NCBI GenBank assembly: GCA_000827265.1
Contig: KN834813.1
Location: 13,815 to 77,814, forward strand
Direction: 5' to 3'
DNA length: 64,000 nucleotides
From: Collybiopsis luxurians FD-317 M1
Taxonomy: Eukaryota; Basidiomycota; Agaricomycetes; Agaricales; Omphalotaceae
The translations under genes were made by a program, and so were the position numbers. This document shows positions 38,501 to 50,935 of this stretch, piece after piece. Below the pieces are notes generated by a model that saw nothing but the letters and a program-made list of their open reading frames with translations, made no database searches and was not told the origin of the DNA. Positions within the stretch are counted from its first letter, which is position 1. The number at the start of each line of letters is the position of its first letter.

Positions 38501-40280
38501 CATGCCCTTTCCAGTGCATATTTGGCAGTATTTATGTTTAGGTTCCTGGGAATTAGCCTGTTCTGGTGCTTTGCTTTTACTCCTCTTTGCCATGTCTATC
38601 TCCATTGCATTGGGGTCATTACTGCTATTGCCTTTATTATTGCTAGTACCAAAGATCACACTCTTGGACTTTTCAGGGTGCAAGGCCTTATATGCCATAA
38701 GTAAAAGTTCCAGATAATCCTCCCATTTATTAGGAGTTTTACCAGATACTTCAAACACAACAAGTGCATTTTGCAGCTCTTGTGAAATGACTCCACACAA
38801 CTTATCAATATGGATACCATCTTGATAATCCACAATGTGTGCAAGGGTCCAATATTGTTCAGCATACTTAATGAAGTCCTTGCTTGCCAATGTTTTATTA
38901 AATCAGAGTTGTGTTATTTCATCCTTTGCTCCTTCTTTATCATCTCACCAACCATAGATGGCATTAAGCTTACTAGCAAAGTTATCCCATGAACCCAAAT
39001 CTTTTCCAAGACAATTATCATCAAAGTACTTTTCATATATGTGGTTGCAGGTGAATGCAACTGAGTGAGGGCAGTTACAATCCTTTGATGGTCTGTAACA
39101 ATTCCTGACAATGAGCAGTACAAAGTGACTTGATTCATCCAATCCTCCAAGGACATTTTATTATTGGTTCCAGAGAAGGTAGGTGGTTCAGGTACTTTGG
39201 AACTGTTGTATTTCTCAGTTTGTCATTAGTAATACAATCCAGCACATGTAGTTCTGAGTTGGATTACTCACATACTGCAGACAATATTACTCAGATAGTA
39301 ATAGTAGAAGTATGTAGAAGTTTCTAGATACTGTGTTATGTAGTATATAAGGCCTACCTTGAGGCCAGTACCCCAGAACAGAATAATCATTTGTATCCAA
39401 TATTCGAGTCTCACAACTCTTATCAAACCACTGCGCCATATTTCTACAATAGGAACCTCTGAATGGACCAGATCCAGCATCAGCTGGGAGTCAATCCAAT
39501 TGAGCTTTATAAGCTCTGCTTGAGTTTCTACTATCTGTTGAAGATTTTTGACTTCTTCTTTCAAGGCATCTTGGGTTGCATAGGTGACCTCAAAAGCCTC
39601 ATTCATCCAGTCAGAAATTCCTCCAGCATGCTTATCAATATAATTTTTAACCATCCCTTATGAAGAAGTAAACCAATCTGGTTACATTGGGCTTCTGAGC
39701 TGAAGCCAATTGCAGCCATGTCTACATTTTTGGTAACATATTCAGCCCAATTATTGACATCATCAGCCATTTGAATGGTAGGTATATATCCATAGTAATC
39801 TTTCTCATCCTCCTTATTAAGTTCCTTAAAAATAGGCTCCAGATGGATTTTAGTGGCCAACAGTACATTGTCAACCTCTTGAATCTGAGTTACTGTGTCA
39901 TGAGTTTTAAAGTGAAGGTCCTCAGGTATAGGAGGAGGAGGGTCATAGGAAGAGGAATGGAATGGTGGAGGTGAGGAACAATGTTCCTCTAGAGTAGGGG
40001 GATGTTGAATCCAATGGATAAGTCATTTTTGCTCCAAAAATAGGTCAGCAAGTTGGTGAAGTTGATCAAGGTTCTGGTCACAATTGAGAAGTAGCTCCAT
40101 CTCCTCTTCAGGAGTGAAGACTTTGGTCTGAGAGTAGGGTTTGGGAATCCAGCAAGGAGCACCCACTTGAGAAAACTTTTTTCAAGTCTCCTTGGAGATG
40201 GGGATCCACTCATATATCCCTGTGCTTTTATCCATGGCCTTGACCAATGGATGAGGTCCCTTGGTGATGGCATGAGACAT
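35512..40280 (-). mobile_element. Ty3/gypsy chromovirus, defective (gag-PR-RT-RH-partial IN-chromodomain)
   Basis: From about 40280 (MSHAITKGPHP) down: gag in several frames (DEKDYYGYIPTIQMADDVNNW; SLEDWMNQVTLYCSLSGIVT; TPNKWEDYLELLLMAYKALH), with a zinc-knuckle-like CQIC...H...C near 38500. Protease DSGAT lies at about 37912-37928. Reverse transcriptase follows (IDLQWGYNNVHI, VMVYLDDILIYG at about 36790). RNase H is VAFYSKSLSVHERNYEIYDK at 36317-36102. A zinc-binding integrase start (LYHGKIYFPKS, IHHERASPG) lies near 35700, then a chromodomain tail (DSWEPAGNLKNAQERINEY) at about 35645-35580. The integrase catalytic core is deleted. PR-RT-RH lies in one frame broken by about four stops. A stretch at 39235-39430 interrupts gag. 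The element cannot move by itself. Confidence 0.85.
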
Positions 40281-41009
40281 AGTAATACTGGCAAAGGCAA
40301 ATAGCATAAGTACAGTGTGTGTGTAATGTATCAAACTTTGTTTTACTTCTATCTTATGCATTTGTTAACAGTCAGATACACCTCCAGAGGCCCTGGTCAA
40401 GACATTGGCTATCTTGTCCATCCTGATCAGTTGATTCCCTTTTCACCTGTCAGCTTCATCATTAACCTCACCCCCACTGGTCACCCTTGCTCCTCTACTA
40501 TCTCATCCCCAACCCTTAGTGCAAAAATGTGTCATTGTGACCTTATCCCAATTCATTCCTATATCCTCACCAGAGTTGTTTTTGCAATTGCTCTCTAACA
40601 ATGTCCTGCCTTTCTTGGCACCCTCAGCTAGTCTTGAAAAACAAAGAACAACAATCAATCTAGTTGCCGCTGATACAACTCAATTTTATTTGGGTTTAAA
40701 AATCTAATATTTAATAATTTCTACCCTTATACTTAAAGAGAACTTAGGAACTTGGTACATTGTGCTTCAGTGCACTAAAACCCAAACTCAGTGTCAACTT
40801 GAAATGATTGTGCAGTCTCAGAATCAACAGTGATTAGGACACATGATGATTTCTATTATGAAAAGTAAAAGCAGTGGATTCTCGTGAATAAAGCATTAAT
40901 ATCTGATGAACTAATGATGTTGCTGACAAAATGATGAACTTGTTGCCACATCAATATCTCATAAATGATGATGATGTATGAAAAATCAGTGTTTGATGAA
41001 CTAATGATG
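40281..41009. other. No gene recognised; start of a tandem repeat at the gap
   Basis: No supported frame. TGATGAACTAATGATG occurs at 40904-40919 and again at 40994-41009, immediately before the run of N, which suggests an unresolved 90-bp tandem repeat. Confidence 0.4.
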
Positions 41010-41255
41010 NNNNNNNNNNNNNNNNNNNNNNNNNNNNNNNNNNNNNNNNNNNNNNNNNNNNNNNNNNNNNNNNNNNNNNNNNNNNNNNNNNNNNNNNNNN
41101 NNNNNNNNNNNNNNNNNNNNNNNNNNNNNNNNNNNNNNNNNNNNNNNNNNNNNNNNNNNNNNNNNNNNNNNNNNNNNNNNNNNNNNNNNNNNNNNNNNNN
41201 NNNNNNNNNNNNNNNNNNNNNNNNNNNNNNNNNNNNNNNNNNNNNNNNNNNNNNN
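41010..41255. other. Assembly gap (246 N)
   Basis: A run of unknown bases. Both open frames that cross it are artefacts. Confidence 0.99.
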
Positions 41256-41547
41256 AATAATGATTACTGAGCATTACTTGTAGCACCTGACAATTTGAAT
41301 AGTGCTTATTGAGCATTCTCACAAGTTCAGCTTGGCACATTTATTCTGCTGACTGAGCAAGAGAAACCAATTCAGTTGTTTCACACAGACATTGACCAAT
41401 GGCAATATTTGCATTGTACCATTGTCTCAAGCCTGAACAGTATAAAAGAGAGACAGAATATGCATAGAAAGACAAGCACTGGTTGCCCCAAGACTGCCCT
41501 AAGCTATCAGCTAAAGCAGTTAAGGTGCAACTGTGTGTTTCTAGAGA

Positions 41548-41615
41548 AAGATAGAGAAAGAAAGAAAGAAAAGAAAGAAAGAAAAGAAAGAAAGAAAGAA
41601 AGAAAAGGAACTGGT
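41548..41615. repeat. GAAA microsatellite
   Basis: About 65 bp of GAAA/GAAAA repeats. It produces spurious Lys/Arg-rich or Phe/Leu-rich frames on the two strands. A TATAAAAG motif lies about 100 bp upstream (41441-41450). Confidence 0.9.
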
Positions 41616-42230
41616 ACAGAAAGAGAAAACTTGTAACAGCTAAAAAAAAACTTAAAGTTATTGTTTCAAGCTTAGTCCAGAAGTGCCAGTTCAAAGAAAG
41701 AAAGTTAGTTAAGAAAGAGCAAAGTCATAGCAGGCCCGAGTTTTACAGAACTTGAGAAGCAAAATCTGTTAAACTTATTATTATTTGTATTCTGTGAAAT
41801 TGTATATTGAATTCTACTTTGAAAAGACCCCCTTGAACTCAAGTGTTTGACTTAAAAGTGTGTTGGTGTTGGTGTGTGTGTGTTTGTTGCACATTCACTT
41901 TTGCACTTAACCCAGAGTCAGCATATCACCACTATTGTCAAACACTCTCCTGCAGCTCAATCTTCTAATGTCCTTCCAGTTTTTGCCATCCAAAAATATG
42001 ACCCTGCACCATTCTATCTATTTGATGTAAGCTCCCCTATGCTCATTGCATGTAAATAGTGGCTAAAACCATTATAGATTGATGCCAATCTGGATGCACA
42101 ATACTGAACAGCAGTTGCTTGTGAGCTTTGACTCCCTCCTGTTATTCATGTGCAATTCTAAGACACATTCTGAAGCCATGATTCAATCATTATCTTCCAC
42201 TGCATAATTTATTGTGACTACATTCTGACC
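41616..42230. other. No gene recognised
   Basis: AT-rich, with a short GTGT run near 41860-41885. It may contain the promoter of the gene that follows, but nothing specific is visible. Confidence 0.35.
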
Positions 42231-45200
42231 AGAGATGTTAGTGACTGCCAACAAATTTTATGGTGTACTTTTCAACAACCAGAAAGTCTTGCCAATTCAG
42301 CTTATTAGGTGTGAAGAAGCTATGGAATTTGTTTATCAGGTATGGTGCAGTCTTGCCCTAATTTAATACTAATACTGATTGAACAATGTACCTTAGGAGG
42401 CCCAAGTGCAATAGTTTATAGATTGCCATTTTCTTTTCCAATCACTATCTTTATTTTTGCTTTCAGTTGCTGTTTTACTCTACATTGTATTTCCTCTGTA
42501 TTGATAGTGCTCCAAGAGTATTAGTATTGTGTAAATGATTCAATAGAAGAATTGAAGCAATTGATTCCCTTATTTGCACCAGTCTCAACAAAAACATGAC
42601 ACCAGCAAAAGTGTGGTCTCATATTTGTGGAATACTTGCAGACCTAATGTTGTCTATTCAGCATGGTGTTGCATGCACAGGTGTATGCAGTGAAGGTTCA
42701 TGAGAACTAATTTGAACTTCACTTCCAAACTGATTCTTTTGCAGTCCAACTACAATCGACTACTGGACATTGCCTGTGAGACTTACAAGGGACATCTACT
42801 CTGTGAATCTTGATTGCACAATGTGCACCAACTTGGTCACATGCTTTACTTGTTCCCACTGCATAACCACCATCACAGAATTTTTGTGGTTTCAATTTTA
42901 TGCTAGGGATATAGCTATGGCTTTGACAGCCTTCTACTCTGAACTGTTCCTCTCTGACTGCACTGCTCTGCCTGCACATTGCCAAGATGTTTCTGCAACT
43001 CAGGTGAGATATCATAAGAATTGTCATTGACTGGGTCTTGACATCCTTTGTCTAGTTTCAAGGAGAAGGAAATAAAATAATACCACATATACCCATCACA
43101 TCTCAGAGGCTTTGTGGGCAGGAGCATGAGTCCCAAGCTCAATGGGCATCTCACACTATTGGTACACAACTGTTGACCCTCATTGCTTTCACAGATTACT
43201 TATTTGAATAATAGATCTGTATGATCTCCTTGTACAGACATTCAATGACAATGGAAAACTTGCCAACCTTACAAAGCTGCAGTGTGCATCCAGAAATGGG
43301 AAGATTTCATGCAGTACACCATTCAGTACATCCGCAATTCATCCTACCAAGATTCACAATACTAAGTACAGCTGTAGAGTGTTGAGTAATCTAGTTAATT
43401 ATTGCTCATTCAAGGCTGTCATCCCAAAGAGCAATCAGCCAACTGAGACAAAGTGTTGACCTTGTGGGCTAAGGTATGGAATATAGTTTCATTGCACACA
43501 CTTGTTGCAATGGTCTACCTTTTCAGTGCTACACTGCAGAATCTCAACTTCCAGCATCACTTGAATGAGGTGCAAACTTAATTAGAGTTCAGTGATCGAA
43601 TGTGTAATCTTCAATTCTGGATTAGTAGCTCTGGTAATGTGTTGATAATTTTGCTTTGAGCTTTTCATGTCGCTGTTGTTGATGTGGGCATTTTGCAAGT
43701 ACACAGGCCCTACTGCTAACTTCTTGAGTGGAAGAGGCCAGAGACTGCTTGCCAATGACTCAGATTCAGATAGCTGTCCTGACCTTGCTGATCTGGACCA
43801 CTTCATTTCTCACCTTATGCTCCTGCTCACCACCAACATCATGTAGATGTATTCAGTCACCAATATACAAATGCCACATGGTGTTTATCATCATTGCCAA
43901 TTGATTCCTCTGTCATTCATGATAATCAGCCAACTTAGCTTTCTTCCACCATGTTTGTTTCCCTCAGCCAGAAAACTTGTACCCTATTGTTGTCATCTGC
44001 CTGGCATGCTTTGGGGTCAGACAAACACATTCAATTTCATGATCCCAATGCAGGGCAAATGGCAATCTTGAATGCACTATCCACTGTATTATACATTGGC
44101 ACAGTATCCTCTTGAGACACTCCCATAATCAATGCCATTGCAAGGGTTGGCAATTGTCTTATCTTAGCAATCAATGAATTGTTTTCTGATGAAGCAAGGG
44201 AGACAATGGAGAAGGAGATCTTGACAACTCCTGCCAATGGACAGCAGCTGCTTTGTAGTTTTGGTGAATGCTCAAGGTAAATTCTTCAATGTTTCATATT
44301 GATATTGTCCTTAATCTATTTCCTCTGCAGCCCCATCACCTTCAACCAATATTCTACAGATATGATCAATGTTTTACTGTACCTCCAAAGTCTCAATGAA
44401 TCTCAATGTACAGAAGATCACAAAGGTTCCCTCATCTTCCTTTCCATCTATTGTTCCATTCACAAAGTCGCATGGTGAGTCAAATATATATATGAGGCTT
44501 TTGGAGCAGCCAGACCCTGTTCAAAATCCTCAAGTCTTCTCTTATGGAGATTTTGGAGATGAATTGGCCTGGAACATTGAAGATCACTATGTCTTCACTT
44601 CAACAAGCGCTATTGAGCTTGTTCATTGTGATGAAGCAGGACCAAGAGCAAGAGAATATCTTTTGGGTAGATGTTGACATGTCAAACATTTGTGGTTGGT
44701 GCAAATTCTTCAATTTTGTCTGGACCTTTCTTGAGGAGACCCTCTTGGACAATTGGAAAACAAAGCCAAAAGTAAAAAGCTTGCAACCAGATCACATCAC
44801 CATCCAAAAGATCTGTCTTTTCTCAGTAGCCTCCTCACTGTCCATGCAGTCATCAAGCTTATTTTTTCTCTCCTGGTCAACAGCTTTCAATCTGCATTAA
44901 CTGACATCTGTATGTCATTGTTTTACCCTCTCTCCTGTTCTATGTTGACTTCTTGAACAGCAAATGTGACTACTTCCCAAAAATTGGACAACCAACTAGT
45001 GAAGGGGGCCTCCCCTCAAGATTTGCTGAAACTCCAGGAGGAAGCTCCATTCCTTGAAGAGGCAATCAACTATCAAGAAGATCTCTGGCTCCCTGGTGAG
45101 AAAATTTTCATTCAAGGGGATTTGCTATTTAGTTTATGAATTTCACTCTAGACTTACAAGAGGGTCAGCCCAATAATAGCTCCACACAAGTATTGCACTT

Positions 45201-45911
45201 TCTAGATGCAGTCACAGGCTGGCTCACTGCTTGTTCAGTCTTGTGGGACACTATTGAAGACAAGTATTTTCAAGACCTCAAGTTCTACTGTCTTTCTCCA
45301 GGGGCCCCTCATCATCAGCTCGATATTCCCATGACTGCTGCATTTTTATGGGATATCTACCCAGGAAAATGGCAGTTTGATGCCAACACAATCTCTACTA
45401 AAATCAATGAGGCTGCTGTTTGTGCAAAATGCCATGCAGAAGCTGCATTGATGTCTAAATATCTATTGGTGGAGTCTTGTGAGGTAAGCAGTGACTGATC
45501 TCAATTGTACATTCAACTAACCAGTTTCTGGGTGGACAGGTTATGGAGATATGGGTGGGGGTATGTAAAAAACTTTGTCTACTTTGTCTGGCATTGGTGC
45601 AAGCTGTGAATGAGGCTGGGCAACTTTGCATTCACATTTCAGCTGGTTCACATGGAACTGTATTCGCATGGATTCCTCCTGAGGATGTTCCCAAAAATAT
45701 CATGGACAAACTGTATATCAACCTTCAACAGCTAAAATCTCACCTTAAAGTAAGCCATACTCAGCAAAGTTCAAGTGTCAGCATAGAAGTCAAGCTTGAA
45801 CTTCCCAAATCAGTATTTGTAGAGGATTTGCAGGATGCATTGGAAAAGGCAGCACTGGAACATCAGTGGGGCTTAGTAGTAGTGCCAATTTTTGCTAGTG
45901 CATCTTACTGA
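42231..45911 (+). CDS. Intron-rich gene with deaminase-like motifs near the C-terminus (partial model)
   Basis: Several exons read cleanly with GT-AG borders. An early one is LVTANKFYGVLFNNQKVLPI...EFVYQ at about 42236-42340. Another near 44100-44277 reads ARVGNCLILAINELFSDEAR. One at about 44330-44475 reads TDMINVLLYLQSLNESQC. The last four are about 44736-44910, 44961-45095, 45152-45483 and 45540-45911; their phases agree (1, 1, 0) and the stop is TGA at 45911. The C-terminal part has CHAEAALMSKY and, after the last intron, CKKLCLLC. HAE plus CxxC is the zinc signature of the cytidine-deaminase fold, and the spacing fits the OTT_1508-like deaminase family found in fungi. Exons between 42.4 and 44.7 kb are only partly resolved, so an intact full frame is not shown. 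The gene lies inside the about 11.7-kb insertion and may be TE-borne. Confidence 0.45.
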
Positions 45912-46200
45912 TATTGATTACTTTTTTCTGTATATGAAATAGCAAAGGTGTTATGTTCCTTTTATGGAAATATTTTTTACTTTTTGGATCATCACTTTAA
46001 GCCTCTTCCAGGATAACTGAAGGTTACACCAGGAACATATCAGGGCTCTTCCAGGGACCCTCAGGAAGGGTGGGAAAAAGGCCATAGCCTGGATATCCCC
46101 TGCTCCCCAGGTAACACTGGGTCCCTGGAGGGGCTCAGGAATTGGACATATTCCTAGGCATCCTCAGGAATATTCCAGTGTCTCCTGGCTTTGGGTGGTT
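45912..46200. other. CCAGG/CCTCAGG-rich intergenic repeat
   Basis: A dense mix of CCAGG, CCCTCAGG and TTCCAGG words with near-palindromic character from 46005 to 46190. A similar style recurs at 46590-46640 and 47940-48080. No coding is seen. Confidence 0.45.
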
Positions 46201-46204
46201 TTTG

Positions 46205-46490
46205 TGATGCCCTTGCACATTTGCTATTCTGTCCTATCTCTCTGGTTCTCTTGGAGCTTAAAATCCAACAGTCACATTGTGAACAATGCAGTTACTTATT
46301 GCTATAATAAAAACTAATCAATATTTTCTGAACTTCAGATAACTACATGCAAATTATGAAACTTAAATTTTCTGTCATTGTAATCAAATGTATGCATTTT
46401 CAATAGACTGAGGGTCAATTGGAAAGAGGCAGAAATAAGATGGAAAAAGAGTCAAAGTAATATGAATAAAAGAGAGGACTGTTTTGTCAG
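46205..46490. other. 3' flank of HEAT gene copy 1, distal piece
   Basis: ATAACTACATGCAAA, TTTCTGTCATTGTAATCAAA, GTATGCAT, TTGGAAAGAGGCAGAAATAA and AAAGAGAGGACTGT follow in the same order and strand as at 61540-61800 downstream of HEAT copy 2. This places the right border of the large insertion at about 46.2 kb. Confidence 0.65.
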
Positions 46491-49400
46491 GAAAAATAGC
46501 TTGAGCTTGTGGTTAAATTATGACAACCTCAAGAAGCCTAAGAAGCATAGGACACTTTAAGCACTTAGGTTATGTAGGCTTCCACAGTCCAACCCCTATA
46601 ACCTAGGTTACCCCAGGTTGTCTCAGGTTGTCCCAGGTTGCATAAAGGGTTAATAAGTTAAAATAATATATCTTTATATATTACTGTATGTACTCTATTC
46701 TGGACTGGACATTGGGTCCAGGTTAGGTCCAGCATTTGCTTTGACCCAATCCTTGGGGGCCAGTTTGAGGTTCAAGACACTAGTGAACCTGGGTTCAAGG
46801 TTGGCTAGAGGCCTGAACCTCTGAACCTCTAAACCTTGAGTAGTTTCCCAAGGCCACTGCATGCAAAGATGAAGTTAGTGGGATGCATGCCTAGTTATTG
46901 GCTCTTCTGTTGCAAATTCTTGTCAAAAATTGAAAGCATCAGCTCTATTATTAGCTGGCAATGGAACAAAGGTCTCTATCTTTCCTTTCCTCCCTCTTTT
47001 GCCTATGGCTGGCTCAAGAGATCCTGTCAATGATATGCTGATAATTCAAAGTTGTTGTGCCCACAAACCTCCTCCTAGCAGGGTTCCAAGGGAAAAAGTC
47101 AAATTCTGCAACTTGAATATGTGAAATCAGTTGAGTTTCATCATTCCTAGATGGTATTGCTTTTGATCCCTCAAAACCCAATGGTCTCAAAGATGCAGAG
47201 GACCTGAACTTTTATGAATCTAAGAGTGACAATATTCTGATAGAAAGTAAGTACATCTTGTCCCAAGGCCAAATTTTTTTCAGAGCCTTTTCTTTCACTA
47301 TAAGTAGCTAAACCTGGTAAAGCTGGAGCTGAATGAAAGACACATGATTTTTTCGAGGGCTATAAGTGAACAAAGGTATGGAATTTGACAATTCCCACAA
47401 AAGATAAAGTGTGGCTTCATATAGATCCTAATTTTGAGTAGTAGTGCTGCAGCATGTTGTATTTTGTCAGTTTTATAGTACAAACCTGGTGCTCCTCTGG
47501 ACCTCAACCTGAGGTTCAGGTCCAAAGGCCAAAATTTTCTAGCCCAGACCTGAGGTTCAGGTTTGCAGTCCATCCAAAAGAGCAGGTTTGTTGACCAAAC
47601 CAAACCAAACTGCAGCAACACTGTACACTGTTACAGTATACTAGTATTAACCTAATATCCTCAAGTACAGTATTTCAGTAAGTAAAGAACTTATACATAT
47701 ACATATAGTGTGTATATAGTATGGTATAATTATGATATACTTGTTTTGACCATATGAATATTATTCTGATTGTAGACAGCTCACAGAGTTTGCATCATGT
47801 GACTTATGTCAAATTTCAGTTTCTATGTGTTATCTGCAACCAAGAAGGTGTTCTTGTCATGCATTTAGGATAGATTAAAGCATAGCTATATATATTCAAT
47901 ATAATTTTGCCTTGTTTGGTAATATTTATAACATCACTCCCCAGTATTCCTGGGATATCTGAGGTTTGCCCAGGATATTGGCTTTTCCTAGGTTACCTGA
48001 GGCTCACCTAGGTTACACAGGTCAACCAGGTAACTCAGGTTGCTTCAGGTTGCCTTCTAGGTGACCTGAGGCCCAGACTATTTTCTCTGATGTTGCAGCA
48101 AGATAGGACAAATCTCAGTTTTGGATATCAAGCTTATATCAATTTGCTAGAGTGGTAAAAATCTTGCAATGGGGTTAAAGTGTCTCAGCCATTAATAGCT
48201 GCAATGGCTCACATCAGCCACTGGACTCAGTTGACTAGGAAAATCTGTTTGAAACTCCTGGAAATTAGACTGCATAGTCATTGACATACCTTGAGGAGAG
48301 GGATTGGATATAGGGTGAACCTCATATGGATCTCACCTCCCCAGCATATACCACCCAAGCTCTAGTCTACAATGCATAGGTTGAACAGTCAGTGACTAAG
48401 TGGATTTGTCTACAAAGTCAAAAGAATATCTTACGCTCACTTGAATATAGTAGATTGTGTAAAAGCCTGCAATGTGACCTACAGATTGCACTGTATAAGC
48501 TTTGTTGGTGGTTCTTGCTTGATGAAAGAATCAAAGTGACCTGCAGATTGCCCTGTATAAGCTTCCTCATTCTGTGTGATCTTAGGACTGTGCCTAATAA
48601 GCTTGAGGATGAGTGCTGGTTTAGCCAGCTAAGCTTGTGGTGTTTGTTGCTATGACAGCACCAAGCAAGTGAACTTCTCTATAGGAGATTAAGCTCATTG
48701 ACCTTACAAACCCCCCCCCCCCCCAACTCTCTACTATCTATTCTACAGCTGTTCACTATTCTACAACTCTGAGAGTCTAGTCTACAAGGAGTTCTGAATC
48801 CTTTTGAAAAAACTATATACTGTGTTACCTTCTAAGTTGTTTGACTGTAAGGGAACCTACACCAACCTCCTTGCTTGCAAACTATACCTTTCAGATTGAT
48901 CTGATTGGGTTAATACAAACTCAGTTGCATTTACAATGTAGCCTGGATCTGACCAACAAAATGTGCAAATTGAGGCTCAATAGAAAATGCCCAATGCAGG
49001 CAATGGATAGTCTGCAATTTGGGCTCCACTAGTGCATAATGTTCCATTCCTACTTTGATTAGCTGCCCCGGTATATAAAATATTGTTGACCCTTGTATCC
49101 TGCAATGTTGCAGATATGTTAATCGGATCAATGGACTTACAGAACTGGATATATATATAGGACACTCACCAAGGATGCCCCGGAGCCACTTTCTCTAGCT
49201 GTTCCAACAGACAATCAGATGCAAATGCAACAGGCTCCAAATTTGCCAGGGATGGTCTCTTCCTGTAAAGAAGCCAAAGGGAGATGGCACATAGGGCCTC
49301 TTAGAAAGGCTCCTGCAGTGACCAATTAGTTTAACCATGGAAGTATGAACAAAGCTGAACCTGGGTAGAGTACTCCAGACTCTGGCTCATATCCCTCATG

Positions 49401-49640
49401 CCATGTGCATCATGCATCCTCATATCAGCAAGTTGAGGCTGGAAGGTAGACAATCCACCCATGGGGTTCACAGGGCCAGGAGCAGGAGCTTGGGTGAATA
49501 CTGGAGGTAGAAGATGCATGGGAGCTGAAGGTGAAGGGCCGGTAAGGGCTGGAGGGGATTTGTGAATAGCTGGAGCAACTGGAAAAATATTTTACTGTCT
49601 GGTTCAGACTTACAATGGGGTGAAGGAGGATGAGGATAGT
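46491..49640. other. Gene-poor repetitive stretch
   Basis: No supported gene. It contains GGTTCA/TGAACC clusters at 46740-46830 and 47490-47600, a CCAGGTTnCCTGAGG-type cluster at 47940-48080, and a 29-bp direct repeat GTGACCT[AG]CAGATTGC...TATAAGCTT at about 48474-48502 and 48536-48564. It also has a run of 14 C at 48711-48724 and a proline-rich minus-strand frame at 49519-49331 (QAPAPGPVNPMGGLSTFQPQ) that I cannot assign. Confidence 0.45.
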
Positions 49641-50084
49641 CACACCAACACTGATTGGTAGCCAATTCTAAAATTTCCTTGTCCTTTCACTGGCACAGCT
49701 CAAAGTAATGCAAAACTGCAGCTATTGTCAGTGACTCAAACAAAATATATTCAGTGAAACCTAGTAGCTAATGGCACATAAGTACAGAATTTTCTTCCAT
49801 GACCAGGTGTGACGTTTGGCGCCATTCTTAACTACTGTAAGAAAGTGACTAGGTTGTATAGAATTTGGAAAAAATGGATAAGGGAAGGTTGGAAGGACAG
49901 AATGGAATATAAGAGCTCAAATTTAATTTGAAGATTAGAGGAACAGGTACAACACTAAGCAACACACAGAGCACAAGTAAGCCAGTAAAAAGGGACCAGA
50001 AAAAGAGAAGGGTGAATTGCTAAATACTTGAGGAAGTCAGTAGTAGCATGTGAAGGAATTGAAAGGAGAACTTACATTACAAGT
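49641..50084. other. 3' flank of STAND copy C
   Basis: From about 49655 (TGATTGGTAGCCAATTC) the sequence follows the 3' flanks of STAND copies A (7395-7830) and B (15330-15670), ending at ACTTACATT, where element X is inserted. Confidence 0.7.
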
Positions 50085-50935
50085 CTGGAATGTAATGGAG
50101 GAATTGTCTTGCAAGGGGACTTGTCCATTTTCCCATGGTTCTTAGAGTCCTTGTTATATCCATTTTTTTCCCCATATTTGGACTTGTTACCTTTCCGTGA
50201 CTCATGTTATATGCATGACTTTCTGACCACCATGGTCTCTTTCCTCTATTCTGCCCAGGTATCAGGCTCAAATTACAAAGCAACTAGACTAGGAGGTAGT
50301 TATGACTGAGAATCCACAGCATTCACCATGAACTCAGTACATCCAAGAGGTTATGGCTGATTTTTTCATGCTCCAAACAAGATTTCCTGAAATGCTGTAT
50401 TGCAAAGCTTCAACATACTTATGAAGGTTCACCAAGAGAGACTCATTGTCCTTGACATCCTTAACAATCTGAACATACTTGGCAACATACTTCTTGATCA
50501 ATTTGCGGCAAGTGTCCTGTGCCACTTGAATGTCTGTATGTGCTCTTGTGTAAGGATCCAAATGGTGTTCATAATGTGCGACAGGTTGTAGCATTTGACT
50601 GCTTCGTACTCATTCTCCCATGAGTACAAGTTGTTCTGGAGAGCGAGAGTGATGTACACAGTTCAGGCCAGTTCCCAGTATTTCTCCATATTATGTTCTT
50701 TGAAGAGGACAGTGAGGATCAAATGAGGACAGCGATAGGTGGAAATAAAAATTATGGCTTTCATGAACAACGGCATTGTCGTATAGCAATTGCATGTATA
50801 TTCTACCATATCATCGATGTATACAACAAATACTGTGTCTAGATCCACTACAAACTCGTAGTATGTTGTTACAAGCATCCAGACTCGTACATGGCATGTG
50901 TGCAGTGCGATGGCCCGCATCCCTCAAGTTGGGTG
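50085..50935. mobile_element. Repeat element X, short copy
   Basis: Inserted in the 3' flank of STAND copy C: copies A and B run straight from ACTTACATTGGG to the STAND C-terminus, whereas here 0.85 kb intervenes. Its ends match those of the 2.9-kb copy at 31.2-34.15 kb. The minus strand has two frames, 50920-50663 (CHVRVWMLVTTYYEFVVDLD, IFISTYRCPHLILTVLFKEH) and 50594-50334 (LVNLHKYVEALQYS), that could be exons of one unrecognised protein. Confidence 0.5.

Noticed and set aside
39360..39430. tRNA gene in gag (TGGCGCAGTGG...GACTCGAATAT)
   Set aside because: The spacing between box-A-like and box-B-like words is too short and no cloverleaf forms. It is listed only as part of an unexplained insertion.
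40281..40700. 5' LTR of the chromovirus
   Set aside because: No stretch matching the 242-bp 3' LTR was found upstream of gag. It may be lost or lie in or beyond the gap.
41341..41694. Frames rich in Phe/Leu or Lys/Arg around 41.4-41.7 kb
   Set aside because: Translation of the GAAA microsatellite.
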